From positions 2,808,501 to 2,872,500 of the forward strand of contig NZ_CP106877.1 in the NCBI RefSeq assembly GCF_026547205.1: DNA of 64,000 bases, in the 5' to 3' direction. A program made the position numbers and the translations under genes. The number at the start of each line of letters is the position of its first letter. The stretch's first letter is position 1. The stretch is from Fervidibacillus halotolerans. GTDB taxonomy: Bacteria > Bacillota > Bacilli > Bacillales > Caldibacillaceae. The notes beneath the pieces were generated by a model. It saw only the letters and a list, made by a program, of their open reading frames with translations. It was not told the DNA's origin and searched no databases. Of the stretch, positions 8,299-16,932 are shown piece after piece.

Positions 8299-8749
8299 TT
8301 ATTGTCTACAATGATTTTACAAATGTTAAACGGATTTACATCTTTCTAGCTAGTTTGAACTTCCCGTAACCGTCTTCCACATTTGTATCGACAGTTGTCA
8401 TGGGGAAATTTGCTTCTTCTTTGATGAAAGTGGGAGCGATATAAAGAGTAAAAGGTATTCCACAGTACTTCTTTCAATTATCGAAAATCTTGTAATAATG
8501 CTGTTCAGAAAGTCGATTTCTGGACAGCGTTTTATTTTAATATAGAATGTAGAAAAAATACTGTTTGAATTTTTCGTTCTTTATGGTAGTATTTATTAAA
8601 CCCATAGACAAGAATATCTATAGCAAAGACGATAGCTATGTGATGATTTTTGTGCGTTTAGTAACAAAATGGATGGGGAGGAATTGTTTATTTAAGAATC
8701 GTCAGTTCTAATGGTAAAGGGGATTTGACTTAGTAAAGGAGTTGACTTT
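8299..8749. other. Intergenic region between small membrane protein and NSS transporter
   Basis: Holds the terminator at 8500-8537 and the ribosome site of the transporter gene (AAGGAG before 8750). No coding frame is convincing in the remaining sequence. Confidence 0.5.
8500..8537 (+). terminator. Intrinsic terminator
   Basis: GCTGTTCAGAAA pairs with TTTCTGGACAGC (one G-U) around GTCGA and runs into a T-rich tract. It is about 200 bases after the small membrane protein gene. Confidence 0.7.
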
Positions 8750-10105
8750 GTGAAAGAAAAAGAGCAATGGTCATCGAGATTTGGCTTTATTTTAGCTGCT
8801 GCAGGTTCTGCCATAGGGCTTGGAGCAATTTGGAAGTTTCCGTATGTTGCTGGGATGAATGGCGGTGGAGCATTTCTTTTTGTATTTTTGTTTTTTACAC
8901 TATTTTTAGGATTACCTCTACTTTTAGCTGAATTTGTTATCGGTCGAAACACACAGTCGGATGCAGTTTCTGCTTACAAAATGATTGCACCCGGTACAAA
9001 ATGGCATTTTCTCGGATATTTAGGTATGGCGACAAGCTTTTTATTATTATCTTTTTATAGCGTAATTGGTGGCTGGATAATTTATTATTTGTTCAAAACA
9101 TTGACTGGATCATTATCTGGATTGACACCAGATCAATATAGCGCCGTTTTTGAGGGGGCTATTTCAAATCCGGGCATATCGATTACTGTCCATTTTCTCT
9201 TCATGTTATTGACTATAATCGTTGTGGCAAATGGCGTTCAAAAGGGGATTGAACGGGCGAGCCGAGTAATGATGCCGGTATTATTTTTATTATTTATTGT
9301 TCTTATCATTCGCTCTTTAACTTTGCCGAATGTGATACAAGGGCTCACATTTTTGTTCGAACCGGATTTTTCCAAATTAACATCCGGTGCAATTTTGGCT
9401 GCATTAGGGCAATCTTTTTTCACATTAAGTATTGGTGTTTCTGTGATGGTAACGTATAGTTCTTATGTACCGAAGGAGGAAAGTTTACCGAAAGCGGCTC
9501 TCTCCATTGTTTTTTTAAATATTTTCGTGGTGATTTTGGCCGGACTCGCAATTTTTCCTGCAGTCTTTTCCTTCGGGTTACAGCCCAATGCAGGGCCAGT
9601 ATTATTGTTCCAAGTGTTGCCAAACGTGTTTAATCATATGCCCTTTGGAATGTTGTTTTTCCTTGCTTTTATCCTTTTATTTTTATTTGCATCTTTAACT
9701 TCTGCTTTTTCCATGCTAGAGTTACAAGTTGCAATACTTGCCAAAGGTGATGAGCATTTAAGAAAGAAATGGGCGTGGATCATCGGGTTATCGATTTTTC
9801 TTTTAGGTATCCCTTCTGCTCTTTCTTTCGGACCATTGAGTGATATACATATTTTTGGAAAAACTTTCTTCGATGTGGCAGACTATTTAGTGAGCAATGT
9901 ACTGATGCCTTTAGGTGCGTTTTTTATTTCCATCTTTGTTCCGTTAAAAATGAAAAAGTCTGTGCTCTTTTCAGAATTGGATTCAGGAAATACAATCCCT
10001 TTGTTTTTATTCAATGTTTGGTTTTACATTTTACGATACGTTGCACCGGTGGCGATTCTTCTCGTGTTATTTGATGTACTCGGTATATGGGATAAAATTT
10101 TATAA
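8750..10105 (+). CDS. Sodium-dependent amino-acid-type transporter, NSS family
   Basis: An integral membrane symporter of 451 residues with about eleven hydrophobic helices. The first helix carries [20 protein letters not shown] and GGGAFLFVF, the sodium- and substrate-binding signature of the neurotransmitter:sodium symporter family (LeuT fold). Length is normal for bacterial members. Substrates of Bacillus members are amino acids, but which one is not visible here; the neighbour downstream is methionine gamma-lyase on the other strand, giving only a weak hint of sulphur amino acids. GTG 8750 follows AAGGAGTTGACTTT. Confidence 0.9.
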   Translation: MKEKEQWSSRFGFILAAAGSAIGLGAIWKFPYVAGMNGGGAFLFVFLFFTLFLGLPLLLAEFVIGRNTQSDAVSAYKMIAPGTKWHFLGYLGMATSFLLLSFYSVIGGWIIYYLFKTLTGSLSGLTPDQYSAVFEGAISNPGISITVHFLFMLLTIIVVANGVQKGIERASRVMMPVLFLLFIVLIIRSLTLPNVIQGLTFLFEPDFSKLTSGAILAALGQSFFTLSIGVSVMVTYSSYVPKEESLPKAALSIVFLNIFVVILAGLAIFPAVFSFGLQPNAGPVLLFQVLPNVFNHMPFGMLFFLAFILLFLFASLTSAFSMLELQVAILAKGDEHLRKKWAWIIGLSIFLLGIPSALSFGPLSDIHIFGKTFFDVADYLVSNVLMPLGAFFISIFVPLKMKKSVLFSELDSGNTIPLFLFNVWFYILRYVAPVAILLVLFDVLGIWDKIL

Positions 10106-10115
10106 GGAATAAATG

Positions 10116-10155
10116 AAGCCGCCTCAAACTTAATTTTGTTGAGGCGGTTATTTCT
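10116..10155 (+). terminator. Terminator after the NSS transporter gene
   Basis: AAGCCGCCTCAAAC pairs with GTTGAGGCGGTT, then a T-rich tract. It lies between two converging genes. Confidence 0.8.
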
Positions 10156-10221
10156 TCTTTATATTTTAGGAAGTTTTGTATGTCAATCATCAGTTGATTT
10201 AAATTCGTTATCTCCTTTTAT

Positions 10222-11427
10222 TTAGCCTGTGACAATTTCTTTTTTAATTGAAGAAAATGCCTGTTTTAAATCATCAATTAAGTCATCTGGGTTTTCCAAT
10301 CCAACAGATAAACGGAGCATATTTTCTGTAATACCCATGTTTAGTCGAGCATCTAGTGGAACAACTGCATGGGTCATCGTTGCTGGATGTTGAATCAGCG
10401 TCTCCGCATCACCTAGGCTAACGGCAATTTTAATTAATTTTAATTGGTTCATAAAGGCCTGAGCCTCATTTTTGCCACCACGGATTGTAAAGGATAGTAT
10501 TCCCCCGGGTGCTTTCATCTGCTTTTGCATAATGGGATATTGACTTGATTCCTCGTCTCCTGGATAATAGATTTTTTCAACGAGGGGATGTTTTTTTAAG
10601 TAGCTGGCAATTTTTTTTGCATTTTCCACATGTCTTTCCATCCGTACGTGTAAAGTTTTTAACCCACGTAACAATAACCATGCATCGAAAGGAGACATAA
10701 TTCCTCCGATATCCTTCCGTGTAGTGGAACGAATCATCTCCAATTCTTCTTTATTTTTACCAATTAGCACCCCTCCGATAACATCGCCATGCCCACTAAT
10801 ATATTTTGTTGCACTGTGAACTACGTAATCGGCGCCAATTTCTAAAGGATTTTGTAAGTATGGTGAAGAAAAAGTGTTATCCACTACAACCGGAATGCCG
10901 TGACGTTTAGCAACGGAGGTAACAAGTTCTAAATCGATCATCTCCATCGTTGGGTTAATCGGTGTTTCCACATAGATACAAGCCGTATTTTCTCTAATGG
11001 AACTTTCAATTTCTTCAGCTGATTGGAGGGGACTAAATGTATGTTCGATATGATATTTTTCCTCAAGCATTTCCAAAAGAGCAAATGTACAGCCATATAT
11101 GCCTCGGGAACTTAAAATATGGTCGCCTGTTTTTGTTAAATGAAATAACACGGCTGATACGGCAGCCATTCCAGATCCGAAGGCAAGGGCACCTTCTCCC
11201 TTTTCCAATATGGCCATTCGTTCTTCCAAAATACGAACGGTTGGATTGGCGAGACGGGAATAGATGTTTCCATCTTCTTCCCCTGAAAAGCGCCTTTCCC
11301 CTTGTTCTGCACTTTCAAAAGTGAATGTGGAACTGTGATATAACGGTGGTGATAAACTATCCCGATTTTCTCTCGAATCATACCCCGAATGGATTAATAA
11401 CGTATCTACATGCATATCTTTTGTCAA
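10222..11427 (-). CDS. megL: Methionine gamma-lyase (PLP-dependent)
   Basis: A 401-residue member of the Cys/Met metabolism PLP family (PF01053). Expected residues: SGMAAVSA for phosphate binding, D183 in VVDNTFSSPYLQ for the pyridine nitrogen, and K208 in SATKYISGHGDV as the Schiff-base lysine. Cys113 in RGIYGCTFALL matches the cysteine that marks methionine gamma-lyase rather than cystathionine synthase or lyase, so methionine breakdown to methanethiol, ammonia and 2-oxobutyrate is the best call; cystathionine gamma-synthase or homocysteine-related activity is the alternative. TTG 11427 follows AGAAGGGAG. It stands alone. Confidence 0.85.
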   Translation of the reverse strand: MTKDMHVDTLLIHSGYDSRENRDSLSPPLYHSSTFTFESAEQGERRFSGEEDGNIYSRLANPTVRILEERMAILEKGEGALAFGSGMAAVSAVLFHLTKTGDHILSSRGIYGCTFALLEMLEEKYHIEHTFSPLQSAEEIESSIRENTACIYVETPINPTMEMIDLELVTSVAKRHGIPVVVDNTFSSPYLQNPLEIGADYVVHSATKYISGHGDVIGGVLIGKNKEELEMIRSTTRKDIGGIMSPFDAWLLLRGLKTLHVRMERHVENAKKIASYLKKHPLVEKIYYPGDEESSQYPIMQKQMKAPGGILSFTIRGGKNEAQAFMNQLKLIKIAVSLGDAETLIQHPATMTHAVVPLDARLNMGITENMLRLSVGLENPDDLIDDLKQAFSSIKKEIVTG

Positions 11428-11921
11428 AATCCCATCTCCCTTCTAATCAATCATAACTGAAAGCGATTACAATATTAGTATATAAAAAATGTTTCCAATA
11501 TTTCCAGTAGTAAGATTTGATTAGTGGAAAAATCATACATAAGATGGTTTTTGGAGTTGGAATAAGGGATGGGAGGCAGTAAAAAGAAACGATTTTTATA
11601 AAAAAAGAAGGGGTTGTCCAGAAAGCCAAAATCTTTTGGAAACGAAAAACTACAAATGACAAATTCACATTCTTTGTTTCTACCTCTGGATTTAAAGAAT
11701 ACGATGCGTTCTTAGAATTTAATCCTTCTTTAATCCAATTACGTACTTGGCTTTTATCAGTAGTGTTGAATTTAGCATAAGTACCACCACCGTTTTTAAT
11801 TTTACCAAAATTGTAATTTAAATGCGATGTTTAAAATTTTATGTACTAAATCTAAATAAGAGGAAATACTATTTTTTCAAGCAATTTGGAAAGGATTTAA
11901 TACATTGGTATTTTCAATATT
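11428..11921. other. Decayed intergenic region
   Basis: Between the start of megL and an IS1182 relic. It holds one readable minus-strand fragment (11640-11824) and otherwise AT-rich DNA with no gene. GGGGTTGTCCAGAAAGCC near 11610 resembles the terminator stem at 8500 but lacks its partner arm. Confidence 0.45.
11640..11824 (-). pseudogene. Protein fragment, unassigned (possible toxin C-terminus)
   Basis: One minus-strand frame reads NFGKIKNGGGTYAKFNTTD, then SQVRNWIKEGLNS, and SLNPEVETKNVNLSFVVFRF before drifting into low-quality sequence. It looks like real, once-coding sequence (balanced composition, alternating strand and helix) but has no start codon and a stop just upstream. The style recalls small nuclease-like C-terminal domains of polymorphic toxins; this is an impression, not an identification. 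Confidence 0.35.
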
Positions 11922-12152
11922 CAAGTTACCAGCCGCAGATTTTCCTTACGGGGGCCCGACAAAGTACATGTTGAGTTTGGGATTGTGGCATTAGACCACA
12001 ACATACTGAAAGTAGCGGGCATCCAGAAGCTACTTTCAGATAAAAATCGAAAAAATATAAAAGCAAGTGGAGAAAAACAATTCGTTTCTCTCCACTTGCT
12101 TCATTTTATGGACTTATCTTACAGCCGCCTTTTTTTACTGTTAATGGATTGA
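11922..12152 (+). pseudogene. IS1182-family transposase, 3' remnant
   Basis: The frame reads SRRFSLRGPDKVHVEFGIVA, then DHNILKVAGIQKLLSDKN and KASGEKQFVSLHLLHF, which is the C-terminal end of IS1182-type transposases (family pattern RGLEKVxxEFGxxALAHNxxKxA). Only this end is left; no start, catalytic domain or matching inverted repeat is seen. The frame's final stop overlaps the end of qoxD, so the relic has ended up against the respiratory operon and its hairpin may now serve as the operon terminator. Confidence 0.75.
12050..12101 (-). terminator. Terminator of the qox operon
   Basis: AAGCAAGTGGAGA and TCTCCACTTGCTT pair perfectly around a short loop; on the minus strand a T-rich run follows. 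It lies 40 bases past the qoxD stop and inside the IS1182 remnant. Confidence 0.8.
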
Positions 12153-12443
12153 GTGACCAGCTGTCATAACCCAAATGGAACCAACGATGATGACAATCCC
12201 CATTCCTATGGCATAAATGGTATGGATGACCTTTGAGTCACGGTCATTCCCTTCTGTCATATGCATAAACATGAATAGTTGAAGAGCAGCTTGAAAAACA
12301 GCCATTAAACCAATCAAAGTAAATTTTGTACTTGTAGCAAATGATGTTTTAAAAACGACTAGTAAAGCAAAGATCGTTAACGCAACTGCTACTAAAAATC
12401 CGATAACATGACCGTAGGGGAATCCTTTTTCTTGTTTTTCCAT
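12141..12443 (-). CDS. qoxD: Cytochrome aa3 quinol oxidase subunit IV
   Basis: A 100-residue membrane protein with three hydrophobic helices; LFMFMHMTEGNDRDSKVIH between helices two and three is typical of the prokaryotic oxidase subunit IV family (PF03626). It is a small stabilising subunit of the proton-pumping menaquinol oxidase. It is the last gene of the operon, three bases after qoxC, and a strong terminator follows. Confidence 0.92.
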   Translation of the reverse strand: MEKQEKGFPYGHVIGFLVAVALTIFALLVVFKTSFATSTKFTLIGLMAVFQAALQLFMFMHMTEGNDRDSKVIHTIYAIGMGIVIIVGSIWVMTAGHSIH

Positions 12444-12446
12444 AGT

Positions 12447-13049
12447 TTATAACACCCCCGCCAAATAAACGAATGTAAAAATGAAAATCCAAATGACATC
12501 GAGGAAATGCCAGTATAACGCCCAAATATGCACTTTCCCTGCGGTTACTGGTGTAATTTTTCGTTTAGCCAATTGAATCATTAATAGGATGGCCCAGCCG
12601 ATGCCTAATGTAACGTGGGCACCGTGGGTTCCAAGTAAGACGAATAGGCTAGAAAGAAACGCGCTTGTTTGCATTGTTGCGCCCATTTCCACATAGTGGA
12701 TAAATTCATTGATTTCCATATAAAGGAATCCTGCACCTAAAAGAAGGGTGATAACTGTCCAAAGGATTAGTCCCTTTAAATGGTTCCGTCTCATTTCATA
12801 AATGACTAGACCTGCTGTGAAACTACTCGTTAACAATAACAATGTTTGCACGATGACGTCTTTAATGACAAATATATCTGCTCCTGTTGGTCCTCCTGCA
12901 GTACGAGGTTTCAACACTCCATAAACGGCAAACAAAGTTGCAAATAAAATGATTTCTGCACCGATAAATATCCAAAATCCGAGAATGTTTAATCGACTTT
13001 GTTCTGACTGATATTCCATCGGTAAAGACGAGTTCGTATTCATATTCAT
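12447..13049 (-). CDS. qoxC: Cytochrome aa3 quinol oxidase subunit III
   Basis: A 200-residue protein with five predicted membrane helices of the heme-copper oxidase subunit III family (FWIFIGAEIILFATLFAVYG, LLGTHGAHVTLGIGWAILL, HIWALYWHFLDVIWIFIF). It assembles with subunits I and II and is thought to shape oxygen access and proton uptake. Its start overlaps the end of qoxB by four bases (ATGA), showing translational coupling. Confidence 0.94.
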   Translation of the reverse strand: MNMNTNSSLPMEYQSEQSRLNILGFWIFIGAEIILFATLFAVYGVLKPRTAGGPTGADIFVIKDVIVQTLLLLTSSFTAGLVIYEMRRNHLKGLILWTVITLLLGAGFLYMEINEFIHYVEMGATMQTSAFLSSLFVLLGTHGAHVTLGIGWAILLMIQLAKRKITPVTAGKVHIWALYWHFLDVIWIFIFTFVYLAGVL

Positions 13050-15001
13050 TTAATCTCACCTCGCCATTTTTCAGTTTCGATGATTTCTTCTACAGGTACA
13101 TAATACCCTGAATCATAATCAAAGGATCGGAAGGCTAATCCAGCAAGAACAGATAAACCGAAAATAACTGATAGGATATGCCATTCGAAGACGAGCACAA
13201 ATCCGAATACGAAGAAGGCTGCCCCCATATATACAGGTATCCATGATTTGGCCGGCATATGGATGGGTTTTATATCGCTTTTACGCAATTCCAAGCCTTT
13301 CTTTTCTTTTTTCATATACCAAAAAGCGTCAATCGACTTAACTTCTGGTAACGTAGCAAAATTGTAATGTGGTGCAGGTGAACCGATCGACCATTCGAGC
13401 GTACGACCGCTTCCCCAAGGATCGTTTCCAACATTTCGTTCCGCATGTCGGAAGCTCCAGTAAATGTTATATACTAATGCAGCGAAACCTGCTGCTAAAA
13501 AGATTGAACCGATGGCAGATATTAAGAATAATGTCGAAAATCCGGATTCTGCCGAATACGTATAAGCTCTTCTGACAGCACCATTTAATCCAAGGAAGAA
13601 CATTGGGAAAAATGTGACGTTAAAACCGATATTAAACAACCAGAAATGCCACTTTCCAATTTTTTCACTTAATTTGTAACCGAACATTTTCGGCCACCAA
13701 TAATATAGACCTGCGAATACAGCATATACGGTTCCAGGAATTAATGTGTAATGGAAATGGGCAACTAAAAACAACGTGTTGTGATATTGGAAGTCTGCTG
13801 CCGCCATTGCTAGCATAACCCCTGTTACTCCACCGATTAGGAAAGTCGGGATAAAAGCAAGAGACCAAAGCATCGGTGTCGTAAATTCGATTTTCCCTTT
13901 TCTCATTGTAAAGAGCCAGTTAAACATCTTAATTCCAGTTGGGATCGCAATCAACATCGTAGTAATTGAGAAAACTGAGTTGACTGTAGGTCCAACGCCC
14001 ATCGTATAGAAGTGGTGCACCCATACGAGCATACTTAAAACAGAGATAATAACAATGGCCAAAACCATCGAAAAATAACCGTATAGACGCTTTTTTGCAA
14101 AAGTTGCGATTACGTCAGAGAAAATTCCGAAAGCTGGTAAAATAACAATGTATACTTCCGGATGCCCCCATAACCAGAATAGGTTTGCCCAAAGCATGTC
14201 AAGACCGCCTGCTTCAACTGTAAAGAAATGTGTACCGTAAAGTCGGTCCATCATACCTATTAGTAAAGCTATTGTAAAAATTGGGAATGCGATAATAATA
14301 ATCAACGAAGTAATAAGAGCCGTCCAAGTAAACATCGGCATTTTCATTAATGACATGCCTTTCGTACGCATTTTTAAAATCGTAACGACAAAGTTTATTC
14401 CTGAAGCTAACGTACCGATTCCGGCAATCTGGATTGCAATCATGTAGTAATTGTTTCCAATCCCTGGACTAAATTCTTTCCCTGCCAGCGGAAAATAGGA
14501 TGTCCAACCTGCATCAGGTGAACCACCGACGACAAAGGAAAGGTTGAATAACATTGCTCCGCTGAAAAAAAGCCAAAAGCTTAAAGCGTTTAATTGTGGA
14601 TAGGCGACATCCCGCGCACCAATTTGTAGTGGCATGGCAATGTTAATAATTCCCATTAACATTGGCATAGCCATAAAAATAATCATGATAACCCCATGGG
14701 TTGTAAATACTTCGTTATAATGTTGTGCATCTAAAAACGTGTTTTCCGGAACGGCCGTTTGGGCTTTCATCATTAACCCATCAACTCCGCCTCGGAAGAA
14801 CATTAAGACGCCGGAAAGGATATACATAATACCAATTTTTTTATGATCGACCGTCGTTAACCATTCATCCCAAAGCCATTTCCATTTTTTAAAGTATGTT
14901 AATGCCGCGATAATTCCGACCGTTGTAAGGACGATGGCAATTTGAGAAGCAACTAATAAGGGGTCTCCACCAACCAAAATTTTATCCCATTTAATGTCCA
15001 T
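13046..15001 (-). CDS. qoxB: Cytochrome aa3 quinol oxidase subunit I
   Basis: The 651-residue catalytic subunit that holds the low-spin heme and the heme-copper centre and reduces oxygen to water while pumping protons. Landmarks are TTVDHKKIGIMY, FTTHGVIMIIFMAMP (heme ligand His), WGHPEVYIVILPAFGI with the His-Tyr pair of CuB, WVHHFYTMG and FLVAHFHYTLI. The long C-terminus with NYNFATLPEVKSIDAFW is typical of quinol oxidases. ATG 15001 is preferred because GGAGGTGACC precedes it; an upstream in-frame start is open. It overlaps the qoxA end by 11 bases. Confidence 0.95.
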   Translation of the reverse strand: MDIKWDKILVGGDPLLVASQIAIVLTTVGIIAALTYFKKWKWLWDEWLTTVDHKKIGIMYILSGVLMFFRGGVDGLMMKAQTAVPENTFLDAQHYNEVFTTHGVIMIIFMAMPMLMGIINIAMPLQIGARDVAYPQLNALSFWLFFSGAMLFNLSFVVGGSPDAGWTSYFPLAGKEFSPGIGNNYYMIAIQIAGIGTLASGINFVVTILKMRTKGMSLMKMPMFTWTALITSLIIIIAFPIFTIALLIGMMDRLYGTHFFTVEAGGLDMLWANLFWLWGHPEVYIVILPAFGIFSDVIATFAKKRLYGYFSMVLAIVIISVLSMLVWVHHFYTMGVGPTVNSVFSITTMLIAIPTGIKMFNWLFTMRKGKIEFTTPMLWSLAFIPTFLIGGVTGVMLAMAAADFQYHNTLFLVAHFHYTLIPGTVYAVFAGLYYWWPKMFGYKLSEKIGKWHFWLFNIGFNVTFFPMFFLGLNGAVRRAYTYSAESGFSTLFLISAIGSIFLAAGFAALVYNIYWSFRHAERNVGNDPWGSGRTLEWSIGSPAPHYNFATLPEVKSIDAFWYMKKEKKGLELRKSDIKPIHMPAKSWIPVYMGAAFFVFGFVLVFEWHILSVIFGLSVLAGLAFRSFDYDSGYYVPVEEIIETEKWRGEIK

Positions 15002-15938
15002 GATTATGGTCACCTCCAGTTTCATCTACAGCATTGTCCGTATTGTTTTGTTTATAGAAAATCTTTCCAGGATATCCGTGTTCATGGTATAAATCTGGAT
15101 ACAAATATTCTTTTGCATGATGGTCCGCATGATTGATCCATTCTAAATGGGTGTTAGAAAAGGTTAAACGGCCTAAATGAGACGGTTTCAGGATTTCAGT
15201 ATATTCTTCCTCCGTCAGTTTCGGAGCCTTTTCCTGTACTTCTTGCACCCATTCATCAAAATCTACCGGGGATTGAACTAATACTTCAAATTCCATATCC
15301 CTAAATCCTTCTCCGTTGAAATTCGTATTTCTACCAAAATAGGAACCTTCATGTTCAGCTACAATTGGGAGTTCCACTTCCATTTTGGCCATCGTATATT
15401 TTTGACCGGATAAGGAAGGAATCCAAAAGGACTGCATTGTTCCTGCGGATGTAAGTTTAAATACAACCGGTCGTTTTACGGGGATGTTGACATAGTTAAT
15501 GGTTTCAATATTTTGTTCAGGATAACTAAAAATCCATTTCCAGTCTGCCGAAGTAACATGGATAATAAGCGGATCTTGATCCTCGTAACCTTCAGGAATC
15601 TCTTCAAGATCGTATAAAGTGCGTACCGTTGGAATGATTAAAAGGATAACGATAATAATAGGGATAGTAGTCCAAGTAATTTCCACCCATTTATTACCAT
15701 GTTCTTCCGGATCATATTCAGAATTTGCACCAGCCCGGTATTTCCAAACGAAGTAAACAAACATGGCGATAACAACGAATACGATCAATCCAATCCAAAT
15801 TAAAGACCAATTAATCAAATCGGTAATTTTTTGAGCTTGTGGTCCTTGTGGTTGGAAAACAACCAAATTTGTTTCACAACCGCTTAACAAAAGCAAAAGA
15901 AATAAGGCGATTGTGGAACCGAAAAGACGTTTTCTCAT
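14991..15938 (-). CDS. qoxA: Cytochrome aa3 quinol oxidase subunit II (lipoprotein)
   Basis: A 315-residue membrane-anchored subunit. The signal sequence ends in the lipobox LLSGC, so it should be lipid-modified; two membrane helices follow and then an extracytoplasmic cupredoxin-like domain. The CuA ligands of cytochrome c oxidases are absent in the region SFWIPSLSGQKYTM, which marks it as a quinol oxidase subunit. The His-rich tail ends GGDHNHGH. It is first in the qoxABCD operon; the start follows AAAGGAGGAAAAAACAAG. Confidence 0.95.
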   Translation of the reverse strand: MRKRLFGSTIALFLLLLLSGCETNLVVFQPQGPQAQKITDLINWSLIWIGLIVFVVIAMFVYFVWKYRAGANSEYDPEEHGNKWVEITWTTIPIIIVILLIIPTVRTLYDLEEIPEGYEDQDPLIIHVTSADWKWIFSYPEQNIETINYVNIPVKRPVVFKLTSAGTMQSFWIPSLSGQKYTMAKMEVELPIVAEHEGSYFGRNTNFNGEGFRDMEFEVLVQSPVDFDEWVQEVQEKAPKLTEEEYTEILKPSHLGRLTFSNTHLEWINHADHHAKEYLYPDLYHEHGYPGKIFYKQNNTDNAVDETGGDHNHGH

Positions 15939-15994
15939 CTTGTTTTTTCCTCCTTTGTGTACGAATTAAAGATAAAAGTAAGGTTAAGTTAAGA

Positions 15995-16019
15995 TTTGTG
16001 ACGAAGCGGGCGTCACAAA
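15995..16019 (-). promoter_or_regulatory. Perfect 9-base inverted repeat upstream of qoxA
   Basis: TTTGTGACG and CGTCACAAA flank the seven bases AAGCGGG, about 57 bases before the qoxA start codon. The half-sites resemble TGTGA/TCACA sites of the Crp/Fnr group, but the 11-base gap between the TGTGA and TCACA cores is too wide for those (6) or for Rex. It could be an operator of another kind or a leader hairpin. Confidence 0.5.
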
Positions 16020-16089
16020 AAAGACAAATTTCATTCATAAAAAAGACAAAATAATAAAATCTGTTCACAATTTAGACAAAAATTATTCT

Positions 16090-16136
16090 TGTAAAATTTT
16101 GTCACCCCGTGGAACCCGCATAAAACAAATTTTACA
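16090..16136. repeat. Inverted repeat TGTAAAATTT / AAATTTTACA
   Basis: Arms of about 12 bases, one with an extra T, flank a GC-richer loop of about 22 bases. It is upstream of the qox operon, about 150 bases from its start codon. Role unknown. Confidence 0.35.
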
Positions 16137-16463
16137 CCATGTACATAGTGTAAACGATGAACCAATAATTGTGCTTAAAACATTGTTACAATTTGGTTAA
16201 ACATTAAAATTGTAAGCCCTTTAAAAAAGATTAACATCAAACTAATGGTGAATATATTAAAAGTACAGTGCTATTTTACGATAATATAAATTACTTTTCA
16301 AAGAAAATGAATCGACTCATTTCAATTTTTTAAAAAATTTACGCTTAAATAAATCGTATGGAAAAATAGCTACATAAAGTTTGAATATACTCTTCATAAT
16401 CGTACATACTAAAAACGATATTCGATAAGAATATCAATAAAAATCCTGCCAGAGGTGACCCTA

Positions 16464-16616
16464 TTGTTTATGTTTCCACAAGCGGATCCAACGGCGAAAA
16501 TGTTTAAACAAACTTGGATGCGTCCAAAGAAAGGAAAATCGCAAATCAATGGTCATACAAATATGACGCAAAGTGATTTCATTTTAAGAAGCAATGCAAA
16601 AGCCCATCGATGGTAG
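16464..16616 (+). CDS. Small basic protein of about 48-50 residues
   Basis: A short frame with a good ribosome site (AGAGGTGACC) before TTG 16464; ATG 16470 is an alternative start. The product is rich in Lys, Arg, Thr, Gln and Ser (MFPQADPTAKMFKQTWMRPK, then INGHTNMTQSDFILRSNAKA and HRW) and has no membrane span or Cys. A perfect hairpin terminator begins nine bases after the stop, so the unit is a free-standing short transcript. I do not recognise the family. A dual-function regulatory RNA with a coding part is an alternative. Confidence 0.6.
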   Translation: MFMFPQADPTAKMFKQTWMRPKKGKSQINGHTNMTQSDFILRSNAKAHRW

Positions 16617-16932
16617 GATTTCTCTTCAGGGAGCAAGATTAGGCTTGCTCCCTGAAAAACTTATAAAACGATGTAAATCTCCAAATATGTATAAATATGT
16701 TATTACTAAAAATACATACCACACATATGTCATTTCACAAATATACGTAGTGACTAATTTTATTTTGATGAAATAAAATTGATAAAAGTAATTTTATAAA
16801 CTTTTCAATTTATTCATTGAAGCTAGGTTTTTAATTAGGGGAAAACTTTAAATACAAAAAATTCGTTAAATTGGGCAATTTTCATTGAAACTACTCGACT
16901 TTATTTCCGTCTAATTGTAGAGGTGGATGTGG
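16617..16932. other. Intergenic region after the small gene
   Basis: Begins with the terminator at 16625-16656 and ends with the ribosome site GAGGTGG of the next gene. The AT-rich middle shows nothing I can support. Confidence 0.45.
16625..16656 (+). terminator. Strong terminator of the small gene
   Basis: TTCAGGGAGCAAG pairs perfectly with CTTGCTCCCTGAA around a six-base loop. The following tract is A-rich then T-poor on the plus strand, so termination may be only partial or the hairpin may protect the RNA end. Confidence 0.7.

Larger units (their letters stand above)
15939..16463. other. Regulatory region upstream of qoxABCD
   Basis: No gene is seen. It holds the inverted repeats at 15995-16019 and 16090-16136, presumably the qox promoter (not assignable with confidence), and AT-rich DNA up to the small gene at 16464. 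Confidence 0.5.

Noticed and set aside
8580-8749. Riboswitch upstream of the NSS transporter
   Set aside because: No match to the conserved cores of the glycine, lysine, SAM or purine classes that I know; only AT-rich DNA.
15995-16019. Crp/Fnr or Rex binding site
   Set aside because: The gap between TGTGA and TCACA is 11 bases, not the 6 needed for Fnr/Crp or Rex.
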